Shown one piece after another: positions 8,670-20,097 of a stretch of 64,000 nucleotides of DNA. Positions within the stretch are counted from its first letter, which is position 1; each line of letters opens with the position of its first letter. This DNA comes from JADKCZ01 sp963786945 (GTDB lineage: Bacteria; Myxococcota; Myxococcia; Myxococcales; Anaeromyxobacteraceae): assembly GCA_963786945.1 (NCBI GenBank), contig CAWBAO010000003.1, positions 62,001 to 126,000 on the forward strand. Direction: 5' to 3'. The notes beneath the pieces are model-generated. The model did no database searches. It was not told where the DNA came from and saw only the letters and a list, made by a program, of their open reading frames with translations. Both the position numbers and the translations under genes were made by a program.

Positions 8670-10323
8670 ATGTCCTTCTTCACCGACGGAAACGTCCTCA
8701 GCTGGGCCACCTTCTTCCCGCTCATCGGCGCGGCCATCATCGTGCTGCTGATGATCGGCCGCGCCATGCTCGGCCTCGGCAAGGGGCTGGTCGACCAGGC
8801 CAGCCGCTGGATCGCGCTGGTGACCAGCGGCCTGTCGATGGTGGCCGCCATCGCCGCCTGGTCGATGTTCGACGGGAGCAACCCGGGCGTCCAGCTGGTG
8901 GCCAAGGCCGTCTGGATCCGGGACTTCAACGTCGAGTACTTCGTCGGCGCCGACGGCATCTCCATCTCGATGATCCTGCTCTCCGGGCTCATCTCCTTCA
9001 TCGCCACCATCGCCTCGATGCCCTGGTGGTCGGGGGCCAAGGCCGCCGAGATGGCCGGGATGGTCGACGACGGCCACGACGACCCGCACCACCCCAAGCA
9101 CTTCTCGGTGCGGATGGTGCCGGGCTACATGGCCATGCTGCTGCTCCTGCAGACCGGCATGATGGGCACCTTCGCCGCCCTCGACATGTTCCTCTTCTAC
9201 GTGTTCTGGGAGGTCATGCTCCTGCCGATGTACTTCCTCATCGGCATCTGGGGCGGCCCGCGCAAGGAGTACGCGGCCATCAAGTTCTTCCTCTACACCC
9301 TGGCCGGCTCGGTGCTGATGCTGCTGGCCATCATCGCCCTCTACTACAACAGCCTGCCGGCCATGCTGGCCGACGGCACCATGTCCCGGCTCCACACCTT
9401 CAACATCCTGGAGCTGGCCAAGCAGGCCCAGGCCGGCGTCTTCGCCGGCGCCGCCCCATCCTCGGCTTCGCCTTCACCAAGATCGTCTTCATCGGGCTCT
9501 TCATCGGCTTCGCCATCAAGATCCCGATGTTCCCCTTCCACACCTGGTTGCCCGACGCCCACGTCGAGGCGCCCACCCCCATCTCGGTCATCCTGGCCGG
9601 CGTGCTGCTGAAGATGGGCATCTACGGCATCCTGCGCTTCAACTACGCCATCCTCCCCGACGCCACCGCCTGGGCGGCCAACGCCATCGCGGTCTTCGGC
9701 GTCATCAACATCGTCTACGCCGCCTTCGTCTGCCTGGCCCAGAAGGACCTGAAGAAGCTCATCGCCTACTCCTCGGTCTCGCACATGGGCTTCTCGCTGC
9801 TGGGCATGGCCGCCATGACGCCGCAGGGGATCTCCGGCGCGGTGCTCAACCTCTTCACCCACGGCATCATCAGCCCCATGCTCTTCCTCATCGTGGGCGT
9901 GATCTACGACCGCGCCCACCACCGCGAGATCGAGAGTTCGGCGGCCTGGCCACCGTGCTGCCCGAGTACTCCGCCATGATGGGGCTGGCCTTCTTCGCCT
10001 CGCTGGGCCTCCCCGGCCTGGCCGGCTTCGTCTCCGAGTTCATGGTGTTCTCGGGCGCCTTCCCGGTCTTCACCACCTACACCATCATCTCGGCCACCTC
10101 GGTCATCATCACCGCCGCCTACTACCTGTGGGCCATCCACCGGATGTTCCTCGGCAAGCTCAACCAGGCCTACGTCGGCTACCCGGACCTGGTGTGGCGC
10201 GAGCGGCTGACCCTCTACCCGCTGGCCGCCTTCTGCATCGTCCTCGGCTTCTACCCGCAGATGATCCTCTCGATGGTCAACGGCTCGCTGCACGCCCTGA
10301 TCCGGAACATCCACCCGCTGTAG
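8670..10323 (+). CDS. nuoM: NADH-quinone oxidoreductase subunit M (NuoM), two apparent frameshifts
   Basis: Antiporter-like proton-pumping subunit (ND4 type), about 550 residues. Seen are FWEVMLLPMYFLIGIWGG with its key glutamate, MFPFHTWLPDAHVEAPTP, and KKLIAYSSVSHMGFSLLG. The frame breaks near 9458 (GAAP should continue into ILGFAFTK, one C missing in a C-run) and near 9937 (just before the GGLATVLPEYSAMMG segment). Both sides of each break match the family closely, so errors are more likely than decay. The ATG at 8670 follows AAGGAG at 8656-8661. Confidence 0.9.
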
Positions 10324-10342
10324 CGGCGACAAGGGAGCCGAC

Positions 10343-11896
10343 GTGACGCAACTCCTCTCGCTCGTCGACGTGAACCTGGCCTCGGTCGCGTCGTTCCGGC
10401 CCGAGCTGGCCCTGACCTTCGGGACCATGGCCCTGTTCATCCTCGATCTGTTCTGGAAGGCCCACCCCGGCCGGCCGGCGCGGCTGGCGACCGGCGCCCT
10501 GGTGGTGCTGGGCGTCACCGCCCTGTTCCTGGCCGCCCAGCCGGCCGGCGCCGGCCCGCTCTTCAACGGCATGATCGCCACCGACGGGTTCGCCACCTTC
10601 TTCAAGTGGCTCTTCCTGCTGGCGGCGGCCCTGACCGTGCTCATCTCCGCGCCCGGCAAGGACTTCCCGCCGCAGCGGATCGGCGAGTTCTACGGCCTGA
10701 TGATGGCGATGATGCTGGGGCTGTTCCTCATGGCCAGCGCCACCGACCTGCTGATGGTCTACCTCTCCATCGAGCTGGTCTCGCTGTGCAGCTACGTGCT
10801 GGCCGGCTTCAAGAAGGGCGACCGGCGCGCCGCCGAGGCCTCGCTGAAGTACGTCATCTACGGCGGCGTGGCCTCCGGCGTGATGCTCTTCGGCATGAGC
10901 TACCTCTACGGCCTGCTCGGCACCACCAGCCTGGGCGCGCTCTCCGGGAACATCCAGCACCTGCAGGCCACCGGGCTCCCGGCCGCGGCCACCAAGCTCA
11001 CCCTGGTGGTGGCGATGGTGCTGGTCACGGCCGGCGTCGGCTACAAGATCGCCGCGGTGCCCTGGCACATGTGGTGCCCCGACGTGTACGAGGGCGCCCC
11101 CACCCCGTTCACCGCCTTCCTCTCGGTCGGTCCCAAGGCGGCCGGCTTCGCGGTCGCGCTCCGGCTCTTCTACGGCGCGCTCTCCGGCCCCTCGGCGGTG
11201 ACCCCCGGGCTCGGCGAGGCCGTGGCCGGCGTCCCCTGGCCGGCCATCATCGGCGTCATGGCGGCGGTCACCATGACGCTGGGCAACCTGACGGCGCTGG
11301 CGCAGACCAACCTGAAGCGCCTGCTGGCCTACTCGTCGATCGCCCACGCCGGCTACATGCTCATGGGGCTCTCGGCCGCGTCGGATCGCGGCACGCAGGC
11401 CATCATGATCTACATGCTGATCTACGTGGTGATGAACCTGGGGGCGTTCCTGGTCGTCATCCTGGTCGCCGAGGCCACCGGCTCGGAGTCGATCCTCGAC
11501 TACCGGGGCCTGGCCAAGCGCCACCCGCTGGCGGCCACGACCTTCGCCGTCTTCCTCTTCTCGCTCACCGGCATCCCGCCCTTCGCCGGCTTCGTGGGCA
11601 AGTGGTACCTGTTCGTGGCCGTCCTCGACCGGGTCCCGGGCCCCGGCGGCAACTGGTACGCCGTGCTCGCCATCATCGGCGCCGTCAACAGCGCCATCTC
11701 GCTCTACTACTACGTGCGCGTGATCCGGGCGATGTTCATCGACCAGCCCTTCGCGGCCCCCCGGCAGGCGCCGGCCACCCCGGTCCTCTACCAGCTGCTG
11801 CTCTCGGCCTCGGCCGTGGCGGTGCTGGTGTTCGGCCTGTGGTGGACGCCGATGGTCGACTGGACGGTCGCCTCGCTCCAGATCTTCAAGGGCTAG
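10343..11896 (+). CDS. nuoN: NADH-quinone oxidoreductase subunit N (NuoN)
   Basis: Third antiporter-like proton-pumping subunit of complex I (ND2 type), 517 residues with about 14 transmembrane helices. Conserved parts are SIELVSLCSYVLAGF, VPWHMWCPDVYEGAPTP and KRLLAYSSIAHAGYMLMG, with the pumping lysines and glutamate in place. The start is GTG at 10343 after AAGGGA at 10331-10336. It is the last gene of the operon; no nuoE, nuoF or nuoG is present. The next gene is convergent and its stop lies only 17 bases away, so no obvious terminator hairpin separates them. Confidence 0.95.
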   Translation: MTQLLSLVDVNLASVASFRPELALTFGTMALFILDLFWKAHPGRPARLATGALVVLGVTALFLAAQPAGAGPLFNGMIATDGFATFFKWLFLLAAALTVLISAPGKDFPPQRIGEFYGLMMAMMLGLFLMASATDLLMVYLSIELVSLCSYVLAGFKKGDRRAAEASLKYVIYGGVASGVMLFGMSYLYGLLGTTSLGALSGNIQHLQATGLPAAATKLTLVVAMVLVTAGVGYKIAAVPWHMWCPDVYEGAPTPFTAFLSVGPKAAGFAVALRLFYGALSGPSAVTPGLGEAVAGVPWPAIIGVMAAVTMTLGNLTALAQTNLKRLLAYSSIAHAGYMLMGLSAASDRGTQAIMIYMLIYVVMNLGAFLVVILVAEATGSESILDYRGLAKRHPLAATTFAVFLFSLTGIPPFAGFVGKWYLFVAVLDRVPGPGGNWYAVLAIIGAVNSAISLYYYVRVIRAMFIDQPFAAPRQAPATPVLYQLLLSASAVAVLVFGLWWTPMVDWTVASLQIFKG

Positions 11897-11913
11897 CGCG
11901 GCGCGCCCGCGGC

Positions 11914-13335
11914 TCAGGGACTGCAGGCCACCCCGGAGCCCACCGGCCGGCAGTGGCTGGTCCCGTCGCAGGTGCTGGCGTACGGGTGCGAGCAGAGGCC
12001 GTCGCACGGGTCGCAGCCGTCGCCGCAGGCCTTGCCGTCGCAGGCGCAGAGGCCTGGCAACGCCGCCAGGCAGCGTCCCCAGGGGTCGCAGGCGGTGGCC
12101 ATGAGCTTCGGGCAGGCCTGGTCGGTCCCGCAGGGGTTGCAGCTGGCCCCGCAGGCCTTCCCGGCGCAGTCCGCGCTCGGCTCGCAGGCGGTGGCGGCTC
12201 CGGGCAGGCACTGGCCGGAGAGGTCGCAGTGCCCGGCCTGCTGCGGGGCCTCGCAGGGCGGGGTGGCGAGGTGGCAGGGGAGCGAGATGACGCACTCGCT
12301 GCCGCAGGCGAGCCCGGCGCAGGGGTCGGGGAGGCCCGGGCAGACGAACGGCGTCCCCTGGATGACGCAGGCGCCGGTCGGGTCGCAGACCTTCAGCACC
12401 GCCGTCTCCGCGCAGTGCCTGTCCCATGGCGCACAGGCGCGGCAGAAGGCCCCGCAGCCCTTCCAGGCGCAGGGGTCATAGGGCGGGCGCTCGCCGTCGT
12501 CGTCGTCCCACCCGTCGCAGTCGTGGTCGGACAGCACCCGGATGGAGGTGCGGATGTTGGCGAGGATCGCCCCCCTCGCGGTCGGATCGGTCGGGTCGAG
12601 CTTGCTCCCATCGTCGGCCTTGAACCAGCCGGAAGCGTCGAAGTCGAGGGTGACGTTGCCTCCCGAGGCGTCGTCGACCACGATGGGGCCCTGGCGCTCC
12701 TGCTTGAGGGCCATGGGCGTCGCGAACCGGAAGGTGGCGCCGTCCATGGTGCCGTCCACCAGGATCGAGGCGTGGGCCGCGGCCATGTCCTGGAGGCCGG
12801 CGTCGCTCCCGGCCTTCCTGGCGTTGATGGTCTTGATCTTGAACTCCACCTCGTCGTAGGTGCCGGCCGGGACGTCGAGGCCGACCACGAAGTGGACGCC
12901 GCCGGTCAGGTCGGCGCCGGAGAGGTCGACGAGGTACGGGCCACCCTCGATCTCGCACTCGCTGGCGTCGTCGTCCCTGCAGTCGCCGTCCCCGGACTCG
13001 TCCTCCTCGGAGCCGTCGCACCGGCACGTCCCGCCATGGTGATCGGAGCCCCGGGATCCGTGCCGGGACAGGGCCGGCACCAGCGTCGTCGGCGCGGGGG
13101 TGATCGCGTTCGGACAGGCCGGCGAGCCCTCGACCTCGGCCGCGGCGACCACCACCCGGATGCGGGTGATGAAGATGCCGTTCCCGGCGTCGATGGCGTT
13201 GCCGGACGCCACGGTGTTGGTGTCGGCGGCGGCCGCGCTCACCGTCGCGCTGACCGACAAGCCCTTGCCGGTGCCGCTGGTGCAGCCGGCCGCCACGACC
13301 AGCGCGGCCAGGGCCAACAGGTTCTTGCGTCGCAT
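11914..13335 (-). CDS. Cys-rich secreted lipoprotein of unknown function
   Basis: The 473-residue protein starts with a lipoprotein signal (MRRKNLLALAALVVAAGC, lipid on Cys18). The first 290 residues form a beta-rich domain with segments such as GTYDEVEFKIKTI and GNVTLDFDASGWF, which loosely recall DUF4382-type lipoprotein domains; this is not certain. An Asp/Glu-rich stretch (around residues 120-145) could bind Ca2+. The C-terminal 170 residues are Cys-rich, with repeated C-x-G-x-x-CG-x-x-C units and short gaps. The open frame extends 34 residues upstream of the chosen ATG, but the signal peptide fixes the start. It ends convergently with nuoN. Confidence 0.75.
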   Translation of the reverse strand: MRRKNLLALAALVVAAGCTSGTGKGLSVSATVSAAAADTNTVASGNAIDAGNGIFITRIRVVVAAAEVEGSPACPNAITPAPTTLVPALSRHGSRGSDHHGGTCRCDGSEEDESGDGDCRDDDASECEIEGGPYLVDLSGADLTGGVHFVVGLDVPAGTYDEVEFKIKTINARKAGSDAGLQDMAAAHASILVDGTMDGATFRFATPMALKQERQGPIVVDDASGGNVTLDFDASGWFKADDGSKLDPTDPTARGAILANIRTSIRVLSDHDCDGWDDDDGERPPYDPCAWKGCGAFCRACAPWDRHCAETAVLKVCDPTGACVIQGTPFVCPGLPDPCAGLACGSECVISLPCHLATPPCEAPQQAGHCDLSGQCLPGAATACEPSADCAGKACGASCNPCGTDQACPKLMATACDPWGRCLAALPGLCACDGKACGDGCDPCDGLCSHPYASTCDGTSHCRPVGSGVACSP

Positions 13336-13500
13336 GGTCCTCACCCCCGGCGGCGCCAGTGGAACGGCCCACGCCGCCAAGCCCAGTTGACACCCTGGCC
13401 GCCGGCGGTGGCCACTTGTCAGGCAGGTGCCCACCAAGGAGGGAGCCTGTGGGTCAGGCTGCCGATCCGCGCCCGCCTCCAGGCTCCCCCCGGAGGGCCC

Positions 13501-14331
13501 TCAGGGCCGGCGCCGCTCCAGCGCCTCGAGCGCCTCGCGCGTCATGGTCACCATGCCGAGGGTGCGGTCCGGCGAGACGTCGGGGCCGTGGAAGTCGGAG
13601 CCGGCGGTGCACACCAGGCCGTGGGCCTCGGCGGCGCGCCGGTACTTCTCGCGCACCGACGGGTTCTGGTCGGGGTGGACCACCTCGATCCCCGCCACGC
13701 CGGCCGCCGCCAGCCGCGCCACCTCGCCCACCTCCAGCCTGGAGACGCCGGGGTGGGCGATGGTCACGGTGCCGCCGGCGCCGCGGACCAGCGCCACCGC
13801 GTCGGCGGCCTCCAGCCGGTAGCGCTGCACGTAGGCCGGCTGCCCCTCGCCGAGGAAGCGATCGAAGGCCTCCTTGACCGAGGCCGCCGCGCCGCTCTCG
13901 ACGATGGCGCGCGCCACGTGTGGCCGGCCGATGGTCTTGCCGCCCGAGTGGGCCTCGATGGCGGCCTCGCTGACCTGGACGCCGAGCGCGGCCAGCCGCC
14001 TGATCATCTCCTTCATCCGCTCCCGCCGCCGCTCGGCGAGGAAGTCCTCGAAGTCGCGCAGCGCCGGCGCGGCCGGGTCGACGAAGTGGCCGAGCAGGTG
14101 GATCTCGTGCCGCTCGAGGAAGGCCGACAGCTCGATGCCGGGGACCAAGCGAACGTTGACTTGCCGCGCCGCCGCGGCGGCGGCCTCCAGCCCGGCCACC
14201 GTGTCGTGATCGCACAGGGCCCAGACCGCGCAGCCGGCCGCCTGCGCGCGCGAGGCCACCTCGGCGGGGGTGAACTGGCCGTCAGAGGCCAGGGAGTGGC
14301 TGTGCAGGTCGATGATGCCGGTTCCACCCAT
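13501..14331 (-). CDS. PHP-domain phosphoesterase
   Basis: Metal-dependent phosphoesterase of the PHP family, close to the YciV/RNase AM group, which hydrolyses 3',5'-nucleotide bisphosphates or trims RNA 5' ends. Metal ligands appear in order: DLHSHSLASDG near the N-terminus, CDHDT (about residue 40), PGIELSA, AHPG and the terminal DFHGPD. The 276-residue length is normal. The ATG at 14331 has GGGGAG seven bases upstream. It is divergent from an Rrf2 regulator, with 67 bases between the two starts. Confidence 0.88.
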   Translation of the reverse strand: MGGTGIIDLHSHSLASDGQFTPAEVASRAQAAGCAVWALCDHDTVAGLEAAAAAARQVNVRLVPGIELSAFLERHEIHLLGHFVDPAAPALRDFEDFLAERRRERMKEMIRRLAALGVQVSEAAIEAHSGGKTIGRPHVARAIVESGAAASVKEAFDRFLGEGQPAYVQRYRLEAADAVALVRGAGGTVTIAHPGVSRLEVGEVARLAAAGVAGIEVVHPDQNPSVREKYRRAAEAHGLVCTAGSDFHGPDVSPDRTLGMVTMTREALEALERRRP

Positions 14332-14398
14332 TGGTCTGCTCCCCCTCCTGTGCTAGGCTTCGCTCCCTTCAACCGGGTCATAACCCACGGAGCGCCAG

Positions 14399-14881
14399 AT
14401 GCAGCACGTACTCCGGATTTCCCGCAAGATCGACTACGGCCTCCGGGCCATGATCTATCTGGCGTCGATCCCGATGGACTCGGTGGTCCCCTTCCGCGAG
14501 ATCGCCAGGCAGATGGACGTCCCCGAGGACTTCCTCGCCAAGATCCTGAAGACGCTGGTGGACCAGGGGCTGGTCAAGTCGACCCGCGGCCCGCACGGCG
14601 GCTACGCGCTGGCACGGACCCCGGTCGACATCTCCTTCCTCGACGTGATCGAGGCGGTCGAGGGGCCGGTGGCCCTCAACGTCTGCCTCGACGGCGAGGA
14701 CGCCTGCGGCCACACCTCGGCCTGCACCATGGTCGACGTCTGGCGGCGCGGGCAGGAGCGCATGCTCGACGTCTACCGCCAGTCCCGGCTGGCCGACCTG
14801 GCCTTCAAGGCCAGCGCCGACGGCCAGGTCGGGCTGGTCCAGCTCGCCCTGCCCCAGGCCGCCTCGCCGCGTCCCGCCTAG
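14399..14881 (+). CDS. Rrf2-family transcriptional regulator with Fe-S cysteines
   Basis: The 160-residue protein has an N-terminal winged helix-turn-helix (residues 8-65, including REIARQMDVPEDFLAKILKT and the wing RGPHGGYAL). Three cysteines at 96, 103 and 109 (C-X6-C-X5-C) match the cluster-binding position in IscR/NsrR-type Rrf2 proteins, so it probably senses Fe-S status, oxygen or NO. No isc or suf genes are adjacent, so its targets are unknown. It shares a 67-base divergent control region with the PHP phosphoesterase gene. Confidence 0.88.
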   Translation: MQHVLRISRKIDYGLRAMIYLASIPMDSVVPFREIARQMDVPEDFLAKILKTLVDQGLVKSTRGPHGGYALARTPVDISFLDVIEAVEGPVALNVCLDGEDACGHTSACTMVDVWRRGQERMLDVYRQSRLADLAFKASADGQVGLVQLALPQAASPRPA

Positions 14882-14963
14882 GGCGCAGCCCGGCCCGGCC
14901 CACGGCGCCTCCGGGAAGCCGGTGGCGCCGTTCCCGCCGGCGGCGACCAGGCCCGGAGCCCGC

Positions 14964-15988
14964 CTACAGCCCGTGCTGCCCGAGCAGGGCGTTGGCCGCG
15001 GCCGGGTCGGCCTGGCACTCCAGCAGCGCCTTGAGCATGAGCGGCGCCACGATGGTGGCGTCCGACTCGACCACGAACATGGGCGTCTCCCGGGTCAGCT
15101 TGTCCCAGGTGATCTTCTCGTTCGGCGTGGCGCCCGAGTAGGAGCCGTAGGAGGTGGTGGAGTCGGAGATCTGGCAGAAGTAGGCCCACGGCTTGACCGG
15201 CTTGCCGAGGTCGTACTTGATCGACGGCACCACGCAGATGGGGAAGTCGCCGGCGATGCCGCCGCCGATCTGGAAGAAGCCGATCGCCCTCCCGCTGCGA
15301 GAGCTGCTGGTACTGGTCGTAGAACTCGGCCATGTACTCGATGCCCGACTTGACGATGAGCGGGCTGCACTCGCCGGTCTTGACGTGCGAGGCGAAGATG
15401 TTGCCGAAGGTCGAGTCCTCGTGGCCCGGCACCACGATGGGCAGCCGGGCCCTGGCCGCGGCCAGCAGCCAGCAGTCCTCCGGGTCCCCCTCGTGCAGGT
15501 CGGCGGGCAGCTGCTGGATCAGCTCGTAGAAGTACTCGTGCCAGAAGCGGCGCTCGCTTGGCGGCGGTGGCCTCGGTCCACATGGGGACGATGAACTTCT
15601 CCACCGCGCGGAAGGCCTCGTCCTCGGGGATGCTGGTGTCGGTGACCCGGCGCATCCGCTCCTCGAGGATGCGGGTGTCGTCGTCCTTGGTGAAGTAGCG
15701 GTAGTCGGGGAAGTCCTTGTAGGCGTGGTGGGCCACCAGGCGGAAGAGCGACTCCTCCAGGTTGGCGCCGGTCACCGAGAGCCCGTGGACCAGGCCGGCG
15801 CGGATGGCCGGGGCCAGCGTGATGCCGAGCTGGGCCGACGACATGGCGCCGGCCACGGCCCAGAACATCTTCCCGCCGCCCTCGACGTGGCGCCAGTAGG
15901 CCACCAGCGCGTCGCGCGTGGCGCGGGCGTTGAAGTTCTTGTAGTTCTCGAGGACGAAGCGCAGGAGGGGCTGGCTGGCGGTCGGCAT
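14964..15988 (-). CDS. Deoxyhypusine synthase-like protein, two apparent frameshifts
   Basis: The protein belongs to the deoxyhypusine/homospermidine synthase-like family, which transfers the aminobutyl group of spermidine using NAD. It starts MPTASQPLLRFVLENYKNF and contains SVTGANLEES, VVPGHEDSTFGN, GGGIAGDFPICVV and SYSGATPNEKITWDKL; the last Lys aligns by eye with the catalytic lysine of the family. Frame breaks lie near 15560 and 15290; joined, it has about 340 residues. Bacteria have no eIF5A, so the substrate here is unknown; polyamine formation is the likely alternative. It is the last gene of a minus-strand run with cvpA, dnaJ- and dnaK-like genes. Confidence 0.83.
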
Positions 15989-16031
15989 GGGCGAGTTTCT
16001 AGCACGCCCCTCGGCGCCCACGGCAAGCAGG

Positions 16032-16736
16032 TTACGGGTCGGCGCCCAGCCTCTCCAGCAGGGACCGGAGCTCCGGATCGTCCATCAGGCCCTCGACCTT
16101 CCGGCGCGCCGCGCCCGCGGCGTCCTCGGCCCCGCCGGCACCCCGATCGAGCGCCGACCTCAGCCCCGAGGTCTCCAGGAGGCGGCTCCAGGCCGGGTCG
16201 CGCAGCAGCCGCTCGCGCTTGACCGGATCGCGCCAGGCCTCCACCAGCCGCCGGGCCGCCCGCGCCGTCCTGGCGTCGGCCAGCGAGAAGAGGTCGTGCC
16301 GGGCCACCAGGGCGGCGGCCCGCGAGCCGCGGCTCTCCACCCGCAGCGGGCCGAGCACCAGCCGCCCGCCCAGCAGCGTGAGCAGCGAGAGGAGCACCCA
16401 GGCCACCAGCGCCCCCTTGGCCGCCCCCAGCACCGCCCCCACCAGCCGGTCGAGGCGGCCCGGCGCCTCCTCCTCCCCCTGCACGGCCCGGCGGATGGCC
16501 AGGGCCAGCAGCGACGCCACCAGCCAGCCCGCCACGAAGGTGCCGGCCACGATCAGCGCCCCGGCCGCCGGGCTGTGGGGATCGAGCTCCCGGACCAGCC
16601 GCGGCGCCAGCCACCGGGCCGCCGCCCAGCCCGCCACCAGCGCGGCCAGCTTCAGCACCTGCCGGAGCCCGCCGCTGACGGCGCCGGCCGCTGCCGCCAG
16701 CAGCACCAGCCCCAGCACCACCAGGTCGAGGGTCAC
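16032..16736 (-). CDS. CvpA-family membrane protein
   Basis: The 234-residue protein has four predicted transmembrane helices in the first 135 residues and a charged cytoplasmic C-terminal half. The pattern, starting with LDLVVLGLVLLAAAAGAVSG and a GGLRQVLKLAALVAGW helix, fits the CvpA family, whose members affect colicin V export, envelope integrity or biofilm traits. The start is GTG at 16736. It lies eight bases after the J-domain gene and 43 bases before the deoxyhypusine-synthase-like gene, so co-transcription is likely. Its exact function is not known. Confidence 0.75.
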   Translation of the reverse strand: MTLDLVVLGLVLLAAAAGAVSGGLRQVLKLAALVAGWAAARWLAPRLVRELDPHSPAAGALIVAGTFVAGWLVASLLALAIRRAVQGEEEAPGRLDRLVGAVLGAAKGALVAWVLLSLLTLLGGRLVLGPLRVESRGSRAAALVARHDLFSLADARTARAARRLVEAWRDPVKRERLLRDPAWSRLLETSGLRSALDRGAGGAEDAAGAARRKVEGLMDDPELRSLLERLGADP

Positions 16737-16744
16737 GCGCCTCC

Positions 16745-17308
16745 CTACTTGATCCGGTAGTCGCCCTTGGGGCGGGTCTTCTCCAGCTCGGCCTGCACCA
16801 GCGCCAGCTGCTCCTTGAAGCGCGCGTTGGTGGCCTCGTACATGAGCGCGCCCTTGAGGGCGCGCTCGGCGGCCTCCCAGCGCTGCGCGGCGATCTCGAC
16901 CAGCGCCGCCGCGTAGAACTTCCGGCCATTGGGCGTCTGGCCGAGCTGCTCCTCGAGCTTGCGCTTCTGCTCGGCCTGCACCGCCGCCTCCTCCACCTCG
17001 GTGAAGCGGAGCTTCTTGAGCCGGTCGGGCCCGGACACGTCGGCCAGGTACCGGTCGCGCTTGCGGTCGTCGCGCAGCACCGTGTAGGCCTCGTTGATGC
17101 GCCGGTAGATCTGGCCGATCATGGCCCGGACCTCGGCGCTCTCCACCGCCGCGTACCGGTCGGGGTGGAAGGTGCGCGACTCGCGGTAGTAGGCGGCCTT
17201 GACCTCGGCGGCCCCGGCCCCGGGCGCCAGCTTGAGGACGCCGTAGTAGTCGAGCTGGTCGAGCACCGCGGCCAGCATCTCGACCTCGATGAGGAACTGC
17301 GCGTCCAT
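16745..17308 (-). CDS. Minimal J-domain co-chaperone
   Basis: A 187-residue protein with one J domain (about residues 18-90) containing the essential HPD tripeptide in TFHPDRYAA. It stimulates the ATPase of an Hsp70 partner. It lacks the Gly/Phe linker, zinc finger and substrate domains of a full DnaJ; instead a helical, TPR-like or coiled C-terminal half follows (VEIAAQRWEAAERALKGAL). The ATG at 17308 lies 14 bases after the lid-less Hsp70 gene, so the two are probably a dedicated pair. The open frame continues far upstream through the Hsp70 gene, but this is a shadow. Confidence 0.85.
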   Translation of the reverse strand: MDAQFLIEVEMLAAVLDQLDYYGVLKLAPGAGAAEVKAAYYRESRTFHPDRYAAVESAEVRAMIGQIYRRINEAYTVLRDDRKRDRYLADVSGPDRLKKLRFTEVEEAAVQAEQKRKLEEQLGQTPNGRKFYAAALVEIAAQRWEAAERALKGALMYEATNARFKEQLALVQAELEKTRPKGDYRIK

Positions 17309-17322
17309 GGCGTCCCGTCCGG

Positions 17323-18933
<1,611 letters not shown>

Positions 18934-19011
18934 GGTTCCTTCGTCCAGCAGTTCCGCGGGGTTGCCGGATGCTACCGGCGCGCCGGGCCTCCGTCAAACA
19001 GCCGGCCGCCC

Positions 19012-20061
19012 CTAGACGATGCTCCACGGGCGCGGGACGAACAGGTCCTCCCACGTCGCCAGCGCGAAGCGGTCGGTCATCCCGGACAGGAAGTCGGTGG
19101 CGGCGCGCTCCAGCGTCTCCCCGGGCCGGATGGCCACGCCGTGGCGCGCCTCCAGCCGGGCCGCGTCGGCGAGGCACCAGGCCAGCAGGTCCTGCAGGAT
19201 GCGCTGGGCCTTGACGAACTCCTCGTGCACCTCGGGGTTCTCGTAGACCCGGGCGTAGAGGAACTCGCGCAGCGCCAGCAGCGCCGCGTGCACCGGCGGC
19301 GACATCTCGATGTGGGTGGCGCGATCGAGGTCGGAGGTGGCGATGACGTCGCCGATGAGGGTGGAGAGCCGCTGGGAGTGGCGCTCGCCCAGGGTCCGCT
19401 TCACCTCGGTGGGCAGGTCCGCGTCGGTGAGCAGCCCGGCCCGCACCGCGTCGTCCAGGTCGTGGTTGACGTAGGCGATCACGTCGGCCAGCCGAACCAC
19501 CTCGGCCTCCAGGGTCATGGCCTTGGCCCCGCTCCCCTCCATGAGGACGTTCCCGCGCCCCTTGGAGTGGCGCAGGATGCCGTCGCGCACCTCGGCGGTG
19601 AGGTTGAGCCCCTGCCCGTCCCGCTCCAGCACCTCCACCACCCGCACCGACTGCCGGACGTGGTGGAAGCCGCCGCGGACCGACTCGGCCAGCACCCGCT
19701 CGCCGGCGTGGCCGAACGGCGTGTGGCCGAGGTCGTGCCCCATCACCATGGCCTCGACCAGCATCTCGTTGAGCCGCAGCGCCCGGGCGATGGAGCGGCC
19801 CACCTGCGCCACCTCCAGGGTGTGGGTGAGCCGGTTGCGGTAGTGGTCGCCGCGCGGCGCCAGGAAGACCTGGGTCTTGCCGGCCAGGCGCCGGAAGCTC
19901 TTGCAGAAGAGCAGCCGGTCGCGATCGCGCTGGTAGACCGGCCGCTCGTCGTCCTCGGGCTCGGCCTGGTCGCGCCCGCGGCTCTCCGCCGACCGGGCGG
20001 CGCGCGGGTGGAGGGTCCTCGCCTCCTGCTCCTCCAGCATGGCTCGGATGGTCGGGGGCAT
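19012..20061 (-). CDS. dGTPase-like HD-domain triphosphohydrolase
   Basis: The protein is of the Dgt/deoxyguanosinetriphosphate triphosphohydrolase-like family, which splits dNTPs to the nucleoside and tripolyphosphate. The HD metal ligands are seen: NRLTHTLEVAQVGR (first His), MGHDLGHTPFGHAGE (HD pair) and the later VIAYVNHDLDD. The N-terminal YQRDRDRLLFCKSFRRLAGKTQVF segment is typical. At 349 residues it fits the shorter type without the E. coli extension. The ATG at 20061 was chosen; a second Met lies seven residues later. It is co-directional with the upstream CPBP protease gene (36 bases). Confidence 0.9.
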   Translation of the reverse strand: MPPTIRAMLEEQEARTLHPRAARSAESRGRDQAEPEDDERPVYQRDRDRLLFCKSFRRLAGKTQVFLAPRGDHYRNRLTHTLEVAQVGRSIARALRLNEMLVEAMVMGHDLGHTPFGHAGERVLAESVRGGFHHVRQSVRVVEVLERDGQGLNLTAEVRDGILRHSKGRGNVLMEGSGAKAMTLEAEVVRLADVIAYVNHDLDDAVRAGLLTDADLPTEVKRTLGERHSQRLSTLIGDVIATSDLDRATHIEMSPPVHAALLALREFLYARVYENPEVHEEFVKAQRILQDLLAWCLADAARLEARHGVAIRPGETLERAATDFLSGMTDRFALATWEDLFVPRPWSIV

Positions 20062-20097
20062 CGGTGAGGCCAGTTGTAGCCGCGGCGGGAGGCCGTG

